This document shows, piece after piece, positions 7,941-16,306 of a DNA stretch of 64,000 nt (position 1 is the first letter of the stretch; the number at the start of each line of letters is the position of its first letter). A model generated the notes under the pieces. The model ran no database searches. It was not told where the DNA came from and was given only the letters and a program-made list of their open reading frames with translations. The position numbers and the translations under genes were made by a program. The stretch lies in NCBI GenBank assembly GCA_958403385.1, contig CATXXC010000009.1, positions 36,420-100,419 on the forward strand. Reading direction: 5' to 3'. This DNA comes from an uncultured Collinsella sp. GTDB taxonomy: Bacteria; Actinomycetota; Coriobacteriia; Coriobacteriales; Coriobacteriaceae.

Positions 7941-8918
7941 CTACTTGGCGTCGTAGGCCTCGGCGTCCCACCAGTCGAGCTGGGCAATGTTGTCGCGGAT
8001 GTGCTGGCAGCTCTTGTGGAAGCCCTCGAGCTCGTACTCGGACAGGTCGAGCGTGTAGACCTCCTCGACGCCCTCGGCGCCGATCACGCACGGCAGGGAT
8101 GTGAAGATGCCCTCCTCGCCATACTGGCCGGTCATGAGCGTGGAGGCGGAAAGCACGGCGTGCTCGTTGTGCAGCACGGCGGCGCAGACGCGCGCGGCGG
8201 AGTTGGCGACGGCGTACTCGGTGCACTGCTTGCCTTGGTAGGTCACATAGCCGCCCTTGCGCGCGAGCTCCTCGACCTCCATGTGGTCGAAGGCGTACTT
8301 GTCGGGGTTTTCGGCCTGAAGCTCGTTGAGGCTCTTGCCGGCGATGGTCGCGGCCTTAAAGGCGGCCAGCTGGCTAAAGCCGTGCTCGCCGATCATGTAG
8401 GCGTCGATGGACTTGGGGCTCACGCCGACCTTCTTGGAGATCTCGGTGCGCAGGCGGGCGGAATCCAGGCCGCAGCCCGAGCCGATGATCTTCTTGGGAT
8501 CGTAGCCGGTCAGGTGCCACAGCTCGGTGCACACGACGTCGCAGGGGTTGGAGATGCTCACAAAGATGCCGTCGAAGCCGGCGTCGACGATGCGCTTGGC
8601 AAAGGAGCGGGCGGCGTCGGTGGTAAAGAACAGCTCGCCGTCGCGGTTGCCGGCGGCCAGCGCGACCTTACCGGCGGCGTTGACGATGACGTCGCAACAG
8701 GCCAGCTCCTCGTAGTGGTCGTAGCAGTTGACGATCTTGGTGTTGTACGGGACAAACGAAAGGGAGTCGCGCAGGTCCTGGACCTCGGAAGTCACCTTGG
8801 CCTCGTTGATATCGCACAGGTACAGCTCATCGGCAATGCCCTGCATGAGCAGGCTGTTGGCGACATGTGCTCCTACGTGGCCCTGGCCGACCACACCGAT
8901 CTTACGCGTCTGGTACAT
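7941..8918 (-). CDS. L-lactate/2-hydroxyacid (malate-type) dehydrogenase
   Basis: A 325-residue NAD-dependent dehydrogenase of the LDH/MDH superfamily. The Rossmann glycines are at residues 11-16 (GQGHVG). NPCDVV, a GSGCGLDSARLR helix with Arg155 and the catalytic GEHG with His179 are all present. The substrate-specificity loop (GKVALAAGNRDGE) is unlike classical LDH (normally ending PRxxGExR), closer to L-2-hydroxyisocaproate-type enzymes, so the keto acid reduced is uncertain. The start at 8918 follows GGAAGGA by seven bases; an upstream in-frame ATG would add 13 unsupported residues. Monocistronic, converging on the SIS gene. Confidence 0.85.
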   Translation of the reverse strand: MYQTRKIGVVGQGHVGAHVANSLLMQGIADELYLCDINEAKVTSEVQDLRDSLSFVPYNTKIVNCYDHYEELACCDVIVNAAGKVALAAGNRDGELFFTTDAARSFAKRIVDAGFDGIFVSISNPCDVVCTELWHLTGYDPKKIIGSGCGLDSARLRTEISKKVGVSPKSIDAYMIGEHGFSQLAAFKAATIAGKSLNELQAENPDKYAFDHMEVEELARKGGYVTYQGKQCTEYAVANSAARVCAAVLHNEHAVLSASTLMTGQYGEEGIFTSLPCVIGAEGVEEVYTLDLSEYELEGFHKSCQHIRDNIAQLDWWDAEAYDAK

Positions 8919-8997
8919 ATATGTATCCTTCCGGCCGAGTTTTTCGCGTCGAACCATTGTAGCGTCCTGCTACCACTTTGCTAGGCTAAAGCGTCGC

Positions 8998-9030
8998 AGA
9001 TTTTTGGGACATGCCTTAATCTCTACTTTT
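8998..9030. repeat. Palindromic repeat family F, copy 1
   Basis: AGATTTTTGGGACATGCC followed by AATCTCTACTTTTGG matches, in reverse complement, the hairpin at 12598-12636. Here it lies between divergent dehydrogenase and metA genes. Confidence 0.7.
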
Positions 9031-9128
9031 GGAGTGATTTGGCCGCTGACGGCATCGCTGGGCGATGTGCTCGCGCGGATGGGGCCGCTCGTTGTACCAT
9101 AGCTGCAACTGACTCGTAAGGAGCATCC

Positions 9129-10055
9129 ATGCCCATTCGTATTCCCGACGCCCTCCCTGCCGCTGCGCAGCTCGAGAGCGAGAACATTTTTGTCATGACC
9201 GAGTACCGCGCGCTGCACCAGGACATCCGTCCGCTGCGCGTGCTCATCCTCAACCTCATGCCCACCAAGATCGCCACCGAGACGCAGATCATGCGCAAGC
9301 TCTCCAACACGCCGCTGCAGGTGGAGGTGGACCTGCTGCGCACCAAGACGCACGAGGCCACGCACGTAAGCGCCGGCCACCTGGAGACGTTCTACCGCAC
9401 GTTCGACGACATCCGCGACATCCACTATGACGGCCTGATCATCACGGGCGCGCCGGTGGAGCAGATGCCGTTCGAAGAGGTCGACTACTGGCCCGAGCTC
9501 TGCCAGATCATGGATTGGTCCACCACGCATGTGCACTCTACGCTGCACATTTGTTGGGGCGCACAGGCCGGCCTGTACCATCATTACGGTATCCAGAAGC
9601 ACGACCTGCCGGCAAAGGCGAGCGGCGTGTTCGAGCATTATCTGGTGAAGCCGCAAAGCCCGCTGGTCCGCGGCTTCGACGACCGTTTCTATGCCGTGCA
9701 TTCGCGCAACACCGATGTGCGCCGCGAGGACGTGGAGGCCGAGCCGCAGCTCGAGGTCGTGGCCGTGTCCGACGAGGTGGGCCTGTACATCGTCAAGTCG
9801 ACCGACAGCCGCCGCTTCTTTGTCTTTGGCCATCCCGAGTACGATACCGACACGCTGCGTCTGGAGTACGAGCGTGACGTGAAGCGCGGACTCAACCCGG
9901 AGGTGCCGGCGCATTACTTCCCAGGTGACGACCCCACGGCCGAGCCGCGCAACGTCTGGCGCAGCCAGGCTCAGTTGCTCTACACCAACTGGCTCAACTA
10001 CTACGTCTACCAGACCACGCCCTACGACCTGGCCCGCGCCGGCGAGGAGCACTAG
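9129..10055 (+). CDS. metA: Homoserine O-acetyltransferase, MetA family
   Basis: A 308-residue MetA-type homoserine O-acyltransferase, the first committed step of methionine synthesis. The catalytic Cys142 (HICWGAQAGLY), His235 and Glu237 (FGHPEYD) are in place. Residue 111 is Glu (GAPVEQ); in characterised MetA proteins Glu111 selects acetyl-CoA and Gly111 selects succinyl-CoA, so the acetyl donor is predicted. Length is normal for the family. AAGGAG lies just before the start, with a TACCAT -10-like box upstream. I see no SAM riboswitch in the 210-base leader region. The gene is monocistronic and followed by a large palindromic repeat. Confidence 0.95.
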   Translation: MPIRIPDALPAAAQLESENIFVMTEYRALHQDIRPLRVLILNLMPTKIATETQIMRKLSNTPLQVEVDLLRTKTHEATHVSAGHLETFYRTFDDIRDIHYDGLIITGAPVEQMPFEEVDYWPELCQIMDWSTTHVHSTLHICWGAQAGLYHHYGIQKHDLPAKASGVFEHYLVKPQSPLVRGFDDRFYAVHSRNTDVRREDVEAEPQLEVVAVSDEVGLYIVKSTDSRRFFVFGHPEYDTDTLRLEYERDVKRGLNPEVPAHYFPGDDPTAEPRNVWRSQAQLLYTNWLNYYVYQTTPYDLARAGEEH

Positions 10056-10085
10056 GCTACGGCTGTGGCTGCTGCCGTGACGTGA

Positions 10086-10201
10086 CGAGTGAGGATATCC
10101 GGACACACGAGCGTGGATTTTCGGACGTTTACAAATCGAGCGTGGATAATCTCCCACTTTTGGCCGAGGAAGGGGCTCAAAGCGGGAGATTATCCACGCT
10201 C
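10086..10201. repeat. Palindromic repeat family A, copy 1
   Basis: Two short units related to GAGCGTGGATTTTCGGACG lead into a hairpin whose arms are GAGCGTGGATAATCTCCC and GGGAGATTATCCACGCTC (10138-10201), joined by a loop containing GGGGCTCAAAG. Near-identical hairpins lie at 11591-11655. The gap continues to 10499. Confidence 0.9.
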
Positions 10202-10409
10202 ATTTATTTAGGTATGTAGATGCCGATGGCTCGGCTAAGAGACGGTGCGTGAAGAGGCCAAGTCGCATTCGGCGTAGTCTCGTATCTCGACGGGTTTTTC
10301 TTTCTGATAATCCGATGGACACAGGCATCTAAATGTGGAGACAGGGACCTCTCGGTAAGGCTTCTACCTGCAGATATAAGTCATCAGCCTAAAACGTCCA
10401 AAACCGTCA

Positions 10410-10444
10410 AGCATTTGGTCAGCGCCTGGACAGCATTTGGTCAG
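10410..10444. repeat. Direct repeat AGCATTTGGTCAG
   Basis: Two identical 13-base copies (10410-10422 and 10432-10444) lie upstream of the AbiEi-like gene. A related TTTTGGTCAG inverted pair is found at 42387-42436 in front of the pilus operon. Confidence 0.6.
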
Positions 10445-10499
10445 ACTTCGCATGAAACCGTCTGGTACGTTTGCGCCGTTCCAAGAGTTGGGAGGCGAC

Positions 10500-11462
10500 A
10501 TGGGAAACATGACGGCGAATCAAAGACTTACAAGCCACATTAAAGCATGCGAACAGCAGATGAGCTGCGTGTACGCACGCACGGCGGCGGAGGCAAAGCA
10601 GATTGAGCGGCGGGTGGCGGCGGGAAGTCTAGAGGCGGTCATGCCGGGGCTGTATGCGCGTCCGGATTATTGGTCCGAGCTCAAGTTTCGGCAGCGTTAT
10701 CTGCACCGGGTGCGGGCCCTTGCGCAAAAGCATCCCGACTGGACGTTTTGCTCCTATACGGCGGCTGTTATCTATGGCCTTTCGGTTTCGCATGCCAATT
10801 TGAAGCACATCCATATCGCCGCGGCGCCGGCGCAATCGACGACGCCGGGCTCTCAGGTGATTCGACATCGTTATGCTCGTCAAACGCGGGCAATCCAGAT
10901 GGATATTGCCGTGACCGATATCGATCAGACGATTGCGGATTGCCTGGTCGATGCGTCGTTTGTCGAGGGACTGATCATTGCGGACTCGGCGCTTCATGAG
11001 CGGCTGTTGTCAAAGGAGCATCTCGTTGAGATGGTCGACAAGCTTGGCCTGAATCGTCGCGGTGTTGTGACGGCGCGCAGGGTTGCGCGGTGTGCCGATG
11101 GCCTGTCGGAAAGCGGTGGCGAGTCCAAGGCACGCGCGCTGATGATTGAGCGCGGCTGGCAGACGCCGGAGCTGCAAGTTGAGCTGTTCGACCCAGTTGA
11201 GCCGGGACGGCCATATCGCGTTGACTACTTGTGGCGCGTGGGCGACCGGCTGATTATCGGTGAGTTCGACGGATTCGTTAAAAGCGAGAAAGCGGCGGAG
11301 GAGGGCAAGCTCGCAAAGGCGCAATTTGATGAACGTCAGCGCGAGTCGAGACTTTCGCTGCTTGATAACTGCAAAATCGTGCGCTTGTGTTGGGATGATC
11401 TGAGGGACCCGTCAAAGCTCGATCGCAAACTCAAGGTTGCCGGCGTGCCGCGTGCGTGTTGA
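10500..11462 (+). CDS. AbiEi-like antitoxin-domain protein with C-terminal DUF559-type region
   Basis: A 320-residue protein of a type common in actinobacteria. The N-terminal part has a winged-helix-like block (AAEAKQIERRVAAGSLEAVMPGLYAR) as in AbiEi/type IV antitoxins. The middle has SYTAAVIYGLSV and DIDQTIADCL, typical of this family. The C-terminal 90 residues (YRVDYLWRVGDRLIIGEFDG, later LCWDDL) look like the endonuclease-fold DUF559/Vsr-like region found in the same architecture. No AbiEii nucleotidyltransferase partner is adjacent, so it may not work as a classical antitoxin. GGGAGG lies four bases before the chosen ATG. Repeats flank the gene on both sides. Confidence 0.65.
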   Translation: MGNMTANQRLTSHIKACEQQMSCVYARTAAEAKQIERRVAAGSLEAVMPGLYARPDYWSELKFRQRYLHRVRALAQKHPDWTFCSYTAAVIYGLSVSHANLKHIHIAAAPAQSTTPGSQVIRHRYARQTRAIQMDIAVTDIDQTIADCLVDASFVEGLIIADSALHERLLSKEHLVEMVDKLGLNRRGVVTARRVARCADGLSESGGESKARALMIERGWQTPELQVELFDPVEPGRPYRVDYLWRVGDRLIIGEFDGFVKSEKAAEEGKLAKAQFDERQRESRLSLLDNCKIVRLCWDDLRDPSKLDRKLKVAGVPRAC

Positions 11463-11485
11463 GGCGGTTGCAGGGCGTTGAGCCG

Positions 11486-11655
11486 CACAAGCGTGGAAAT
11501 CCGGACGGACGAGTGTGGAAATCTGGACGCGCATTGGTTAAGCGTGGATTTTCGGACACACGAGCGTGGATTTTTGGACGCTTGTTGAATGAGCGTGGAT
11601 AATCTCCCGTTTTTGACTCGTAAGGGGGCTCAAAGTGGGAGATTTTCCACGCTCA
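11486..11655. repeat. Palindromic repeat family A, copy 2 with unit array
   Basis: Five irregular units of the type GAGCGTGGATTTTCGGACG are followed by a hairpin with arms AGCGTGGATAATCTCCC and GGGAGATTTTCCACGCT at about 11592-11655. Spacing between units is uneven. Confidence 0.9.
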
Positions 11656-11680
11656 ACTTGCGGGTGCGATGCAACGGCGA

Positions 11681-12277
11681 TTAGGCGCTGATGATGTGGG
11701 GTAGCGGCAGGTCGTGGGCGTCGGTGGGAACGTGGTCGACGCGCTGCTCGTTAAAGGCGATGCCGATGATTTGACATGCGGGCGAGAGCGTGGGCAGGTA
11801 GCGATCGTAACAGCCGCCGCCGTAGCCCAGGCGCGCGCCGGCGCGGTCGAATGCTACGAGCGGCACGATAATCATGTCGAGAGCCTCGGCAGGCACGATA
11901 GGGAAGCGACCGCTGTCGATGTCTGTGGCCGCGAAGGCCCGCGTGGGGTGGGCGATAAACGGCGCCGCGGACGCATCGTCGGCGGCAACTGCCAGCATGC
12001 ACATGCGCTGGCCACAAGCTGCGGCGTCTGTTGCCGAGAACATGCACGGATAGGCCACGCGCCAGCCGTGTTTGGCGGCCGCGGCGGCAAACGCGGCTGG
12101 GTCGACCTCGGAACCCATCGCGGCATAGACGGCAACGGTGTGCGGCGCTGCGGTACCCAAGTGATCCAACAGCTCAACAAGCCGCGCACAGATAACGGCA
12201 GACTTCGCGGCCCGCACATCCAAATCAAGAGCGTCGCGCCGAGCAATCACCGCCTTCCGCAACTCGGCCTTGTCCAT
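11681..12277 (-). CDS. 5-formyltetrahydrofolate cyclo-ligase
   Basis: A 198-residue MTHFS/YgfA family enzyme that converts 5-formyl-THF to 5,10-methenyl-THF using ATP. The family N-terminus (MDKAELRKAVIARRDAL), the Mg/ATP site GYGGGCYDRYLP and the IGIAFNEQ segment are present. The start at 12277 is preceded by GAGGAGG; an upstream ATG would place the Shine-Dalgarno inside the gene. Residues 95-105 carry extra Ala/Cys-rich sequence (CGQRMCMLAVAADDASAA) compared with the usual family core. Monocistronic, between family A and family B repeats. Confidence 0.92.
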   Translation of the reverse strand: MDKAELRKAVIARRDALDLDVRAAKSAVICARLVELLDHLGTAAPHTVAVYAAMGSEVDPAAFAAAAAKHGWRVAYPCMFSATDAAACGQRMCMLAVAADDASAAPFIAHPTRAFAATDIDSGRFPIVPAEALDMIIVPLVAFDRAGARLGYGGGCYDRYLPTLSPACQIIGIAFNEQRVDHVPTDAHDLPLPHIISA

Positions 12278-12296
12278 CCCAACCTCCTCTAGCAAA

Positions 12297-12345
12297 CCTA
12301 CCAAAAAGGGACAGGTTTATTTTGGCAGGTTTTATCTGGGCAAAC
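12297..12345. repeat. Palindromic repeat family B, copy 2
   Basis: CTACCAAAAAGGGACAGG, then TTTATTTTGGCAGG, then TTTTATCTGGGCAAA is the reverse complement of the 2756 copy and of the right arm at 61671-61724. It lies in the 363-base gap 12278-12640 between divergently read neighbours. Confidence 0.85.
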
Positions 12346-12431
12346 ACCCAAACCACCACATAAGCCATCGCAAAGGGGGCGGTTCATGGACACCTTCGTG
12401 GGTTTTGACGAAGAGCGGGTGTTCGCGGCGG

Positions 12432-12575
12432 TTTGTCTCGATCTGTAACAGTAGCTCGGCAAAATCGGACCTAGATGTTACAGATTGAGACAAAGGGACG
12501 GGGTCATCCGAAAACGTCTCGATTAGTAACATCTGGAGCCGATATTGCCGTCTTGGCGTTACAGATCGAGACAAA
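12432..12575. repeat. Palindromic repeat family E, two tandem copies
   Basis: Copy 1 (12432-12494) has arms TTTGTCTCGATCTGTAACA and TGTTACAGATTGAGACAAA. Copy 2 (12516-12575) has arms GTCTCGATTAGTAAC and GTTACAGATCGAGAC. Loops of 25-30 bases differ. No gene overlaps them. Confidence 0.85.
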
Positions 12576-12597
12576 CCGGCAGACTGCGGCAAAAGAA

Positions 12598-12636
12598 AAA
12601 GGTAGATTTTCAGGCATGTCCCAAAAATCTACCTTT
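12598..12636 (-). terminator. Family F hairpin, likely terminator of the M16 peptidase gene
   Basis: AAAGGTAGATTTT and AAAATCTACCTTT form a perfect 13-bp stem four bases after the peptidase stop codon on the minus strand, followed on that strand by a T-rich run. Related to the 8998 repeat. Confidence 0.65.
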
Positions 12637-12640
12637 GTGG

Positions 12641-15600
12641 TTAGCCGAGCAGGTCGACGACGTTAAAGCCGGCGTTGCTCTTGGCGATGACGTCTCGGCC
12701 GCCAAAGACGCACGTTGGCGACTCGGCTGCGATGCGCGTCACGTCGGCGCCGAGCGAGCGAAGCTCACCGGGCGTGGCGGCGAGCATCTGGGCGCGGCGC
12801 TCCTCGCGTGCGTGCGGATCGAGCCCGGCCAGGTAGGTCGTGTTGCGGCGCTTGGTGAGCGTGTACGGCTTCACTGGCGCGTCCATGCCGCTCACGCAGC
12901 TCACGATAAAGCCCTCAAAGGCGGCCTCGTCGGGTTCAAAGCTGCCGAGCCATTCGCCCGCGCACGCCACACGCTCAATCGAGGGGTCGATTGCCGGGTC
13001 GCGGTAGGTGTAGAACGCCGTCTGGCGCTCGCCGGCTGCGCGGAATCCGCAGCCGTACGCACCGCCCTTCACGCGGATCTCGTTCCACAGGTAGTCGTAG
13101 GAGAGCGCGTTGGCAGCAACCGCCCAGGCGCCCGTCACGTCAAGCCCCAAGCGACGCGGGTCGCACGCGCTTGCCGCAAAGCAGATGTCGCTGGGGATGA
13201 CAAAAGCCTCGTGGCGGTCGCGCGGCGTCGGCACCACGAGCGCGTCGCGGCCGGCATCGGCGCCGTCGCCAGCGTCCAGCCCCAGGTCGCCCGCGGCGGC
13301 CCAGTACGCGTTAAAGTCCTCGTCGCTGCCGGTAAAGCTCGCCAGGCACCCATCGGCCACAAAGATGCGGCCTGCCAGCGCGGCAAGCTTGGCGCGCAGG
13401 TCGTCCAAGCGCTCGTCAAAGTGCTCGAGCAGATCGCGCAGGAACAGGTAGAAGTCCACGCCCGAAAGTTGCTCGCGCACCACGGCCGAAGGCGAGCCGT
13501 AGCTCATCGCGCGACCGAGCGCCGCCGAGTGACCGTTGTTGATAAAGCCCTGCTCAAGTCCAATGCGAATCTGCGTGAGCACGTCGCGCACGCGGTCGGC
13601 GTCGGCATCGAGCAAAAGCGTGCTCGACCACACCTCGCGCGGCAGGCTCGCCAGCGCATCGATCTTCTCGGACAGGGCGCCGGCGCTCACCAGCAGGTAG
13701 GGGCGCACGCCGTCCACGTCGGGTTGGGTCATGACCTCGGTCGTAAAGCTCAAAAAGCCCAGCTTGCCGGCGAGCAAGTTGTCGAGCTCCTCGGCCGAGT
13801 GCTCGCTCGTGGGCAGCTGTTTGAGCAGACGGCAGAGCAGTGTCACATAGGGCAGGTCCTCAAACGCGATGCAGCTCAGGTCGAAATACTGCATGGCGTA
13901 GGCCAGGCGGTTGGTGGGGATGCCGTGGCGCAGGCAGGGGATGGGAGCAGTGGTGTCCACGACCAGCGGCGGCTCGGGGCACGCCTCGCCAATGTCGGAC
14001 ACACGCAGGCGCGGCAGCGTGGCCTTGGCCTCGGGTGTGTCTTCCGCCTCCTGCGCGGCACGCAGTACGGCCGTGCGCTCGACCACATCGGCCAGCTCGG
14101 CATCGGTCATGGCATCGCGCTTGGCTGCCAGCTCGGCGGCCTCGGCACCCTCCGTACCCTCGGCAGCGTCTACCGGAACCAGCTCGACCAGCGCCATGTG
14201 GTCGTTTTCCAGCACGAGCTCGCGCAGCAGGTCCTCAAAGTAGCTGCCGTCCAGCTCGCCACGCAGCTCCTCGTACACCGGGCCGTACTTGAGCGCCAGC
14301 GTCGCGTCGTCGTCATCGTAGAGCCACGTGCTCAGCGCGTCGCACGCAATGGCCACGCCGTCGGCGATACCGTAGTCGCGCTGGCGCAGGTCGTATTCGT
14401 TGCTGCTGATGATGGCTTCCAGGCGCTCGCGCGGAACGCCGTGCTCGCACAGGTCGCGGCAGGCGGCCTGGAACACGCGGCGCAGCTCGCGCGCCACGCC
14501 GGGCTGCGCGTTTTGCAGCATGATGAGCTCGTAGGGCTGCAGACTCTCGGCCGCGGTGTAGCTCACCACGTTGCCGCCCAGGCCGGCGGCCAGAATGGCC
14601 TTCTTAACCGGCGCTTCGTTGGAGCCCAGCAGCGCCTCGAACAGGATATCCGCCGCGATCGTGCGCTTGCGGTCGAGCGCGCTGCCCAGCACGAGGCCCA
14701 GGCCCACCAGGGCGTTCTCGGGCGTGGTGGCCATCTCGACGCGCTTATACTCGCAGGTCACGGGCGCCTGCACGCCCAGCGGATTGGGTGCCAGCGTGGA
14801 CGGGTCCTCGCCGGCGGCAACGGCTGCGTCCATGCGGCGGCTCGCGGCACTCGGCTGCGACAGATAGCGCTCGTCCAAAAAGGCCAGGGCGCGGTCCACG
14901 TCCAGATCGCCGTAGAGCGTGATATAGGAGTTGGAAGGATTGTAGTGGCGCGCGTGCGTGTCCAGGAACTGCTCGTAGGTGAGCGCGGGAATCGCGCGCG
15001 GGTCGCCGCCACTCTCGTGCGCATAGGCGGTGTCGGGATAGAGCGCGGCGTTGACGGCGTCGTCCAGCACGCTCATGGGGTCGGACAGCGCACCCTTCAT
15101 CTCGTTGAACACCACGCCGTTATAGCGCAGCGTGCCCTCGCGCAGGCTGGCGGCGCTGCCGTCGCCCTCGCCCTCGGCGCCCTCTGGCAGGTCCAACTCG
15201 TAGTGCCAGCCCTCCTGCTCAAAAATGGTGGGCTTGGTATAGATGGCCGGGTTGAACACCGCGTCCAGGTACACGTCCATCAGGTTGTACAGGTCCTGCT
15301 CGTTGGTGGTGGCAACGGGGTAGATGGTCTTGTCGGGGTAGGTCATGGCGTTGAGGAACGTCTGCATGGAGCTCTTGATCAGGTCGACAAACGGCTCCTT
15401 GACGGGGAATTTGGCCGATCCGCACAGCACTGAGTGCTCAAGAATATGGAACACGCCGGTGGAATCGGCCGGCGGCGTCTTAAAGCCAATGGCAAAGGCC
15501 TTGTTTTCGTCGTCGCATGCCAGGTACAGCAGGCGAGCGCCCGAGGCAGTGTGGCGCAGCACGTAGGCGTCCGAGTCGAGCTCAGGCACGGTCTCGCAGC

Positions 15601-15685
15601 GCTCGACGGCAAAGCCGTGGCAGGTAGTGCCGGGCACCAGCAGCGCGGCGGCAGCGGCGCGCGGGTCGGTTGAGGTGGTGGGCAT
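12641..15685 (-). CDS. M16C family zinc metallopeptidase (presequence-protease-like)
   Basis: A 1014-residue insulinase-superfamily peptidase. The inverted zinc motif HILEH is at residues 80-84 and the downstream Glu-containing helix follows (NEMKGALSDP region). The length and the four-domain layout match subfamily M16C (PreP/Cym1, bacterial HypA-like) that degrades peptides inside a closed chamber. The C-terminal half has the expected second catalytic-like half without a zinc site. No signal peptide is seen, so it is probably cytoplasmic. The start at 15685 follows AAGGAG; a longer frame to 15943 only translates a family A repeat and should not be annotated. Confidence 0.93.
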   Translation of the reverse strand: MPTTSTDPRAAAAALLVPGTTCHGFAVERCETVPELDSDAYVLRHTASGARLLYLACDDENKAFAIGFKTPPADSTGVFHILEHSVLCGSAKFPVKEPFVDLIKSSMQTFLNAMTYPDKTIYPVATTNEQDLYNLMDVYLDAVFNPAIYTKPTIFEQEGWHYELDLPEGAEGEGDGSAASLREGTLRYNGVVFNEMKGALSDPMSVLDDAVNAALYPDTAYAHESGGDPRAIPALTYEQFLDTHARHYNPSNSYITLYGDLDVDRALAFLDERYLSQPSAASRRMDAAVAAGEDPSTLAPNPLGVQAPVTCEYKRVEMATTPENALVGLGLVLGSALDRKRTIAADILFEALLGSNEAPVKKAILAAGLGGNVVSYTAAESLQPYELIMLQNAQPGVARELRRVFQAACRDLCEHGVPRERLEAIISSNEYDLRQRDYGIADGVAIACDALSTWLYDDDDATLALKYGPVYEELRGELDGSYFEDLLRELVLENDHMALVELVPVDAAEGTEGAEAAELAAKRDAMTDAELADVVERTAVLRAAQEAEDTPEAKATLPRLRVSDIGEACPEPPLVVDTTAPIPCLRHGIPTNRLAYAMQYFDLSCIAFEDLPYVTLLCRLLKQLPTSEHSAEELDNLLAGKLGFLSFTTEVMTQPDVDGVRPYLLVSAGALSEKIDALASLPREVWSSTLLLDADADRVRDVLTQIRIGLEQGFINNGHSAALGRAMSYGSPSAVVREQLSGVDFYLFLRDLLEHFDERLDDLRAKLAALAGRIFVADGCLASFTGSDEDFNAYWAAAGDLGLDAGDGADAGRDALVVPTPRDRHEAFVIPSDICFAASACDPRRLGLDVTGAWAVAANALSYDYLWNEIRVKGGAYGCGFRAAGERQTAFYTYRDPAIDPSIERVACAGEWLGSFEPDEAAFEGFIVSCVSGMDAPVKPYTLTKRRNTTYLAGLDPHAREERRAQMLAATPGELRSLGADVTRIAAESPTCVFGGRDVIAKSNAGFNVVDLLG

Positions 15686-15821
15686 ATGCAGTCTCCTTTG
15701 ACGCCCCAGCGGGGGCGAATCGAGTCGAATCCTCGAGAGTATACCCATATGGAGCCGCGGCACTGCGGCGAACTGAAGACGATGCCAACGGAATGGGTAA
15801 AGGCCCCGCGTGACCGCCGCG

Positions 15822-15999
15822 CGAGCGTGGAAACTTGGACGCCTATCGAATGAGAGTGGATTTTCGGACGGACGAGCGAGGATTTCCGGATACCTATCGA
15901 ACGAGAGTGGATATTTGGACGGAATTTGCCTCAAAAGCCCCAAAAACCGTCCAAATATCCACTCTCGATATCCGACCGTCCGAAAATCCTCACTCGTCC
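15822..15999. repeat. Palindromic repeat family A, copy 3
   Basis: The units GAGAGTGGATTTTCGGACGG and GAGAGTGGATATTTGGACGG are mirrored by CCGTCCAAATATCCACTCTC and CCGTCCGAAAATCCTCACTC, giving a cruciform about 178 bases long. It lies in the 621-base gap between the divergent peptidase and Schlafen-like genes. Confidence 0.88.
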
Positions 16000-16005
16000 A
16001 TCACC

Positions 16006-16255
16006 CGCGTATCTCTCGTCTCTCATTCGTCTCTAATATGAGAGATGACAGGAAGATGAGAGAAAAATATGAGAGATAACTGAGCAGCAAAGAGACAGGC
16101 AATCATGGTATTGTCTCAATACCGATTGTTCTACCAGCAAAAATATGTATAAATGAAGCAAGTGGTAGACATTCCATCTCTATCTATCTCTTATCTCTAA
16201 GCCGAGAGATAGAGAGATAGATGAGAGATAATTACGAGAGATAACTGAGAGACGA
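16006..16255. promoter_or_regulatory. GAGAGATA operator array and promoter of the AlbA/Schlafen-like regulator
   Basis: GAGAGAT or its complement occurs many times in both orientations at 16006-16084 and 16173-16255; the 14-mer GAGAGATAACTGAG occurs exactly twice (16071, 16236). Between the clusters lie a perfect inverted repeat GGTATTG-TCT-CAATACC (16107-16123) and a promoter candidate TTGTTC (16126-16131), 16-base spacer, TATAAA (16148-16153). The layout suggests autoregulation with cooperative binding or looping. Confidence 0.6.
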
Positions 16256-16306
16256 GGGAAATCTATCCGCGGCATTCTCCGCAGGACCGAGCGAAAGGAC
16301 GTGCAG

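Noticed and set aside
8919..9128. SAM or T-box leader before metA
   Set aside because: The gap is short, contains a family F repeat and a simple promoter, and shows no SAM-riboswitch core or T-box sequence.
11486..11655. CRISPR-like array of short repeats
   Set aside because: Units differ in sequence and spacing, there are no equal-length spacers, no cas genes, and the array ends in a hairpin shared with other gaps.
12545..15433. Very long plus-strand open frame over the M16 peptidase gene
   Set aside because: It is the antisense frame of a well-supported peptidase. High GC content makes long antisense frames common; it has no domain signature or ribosome site.
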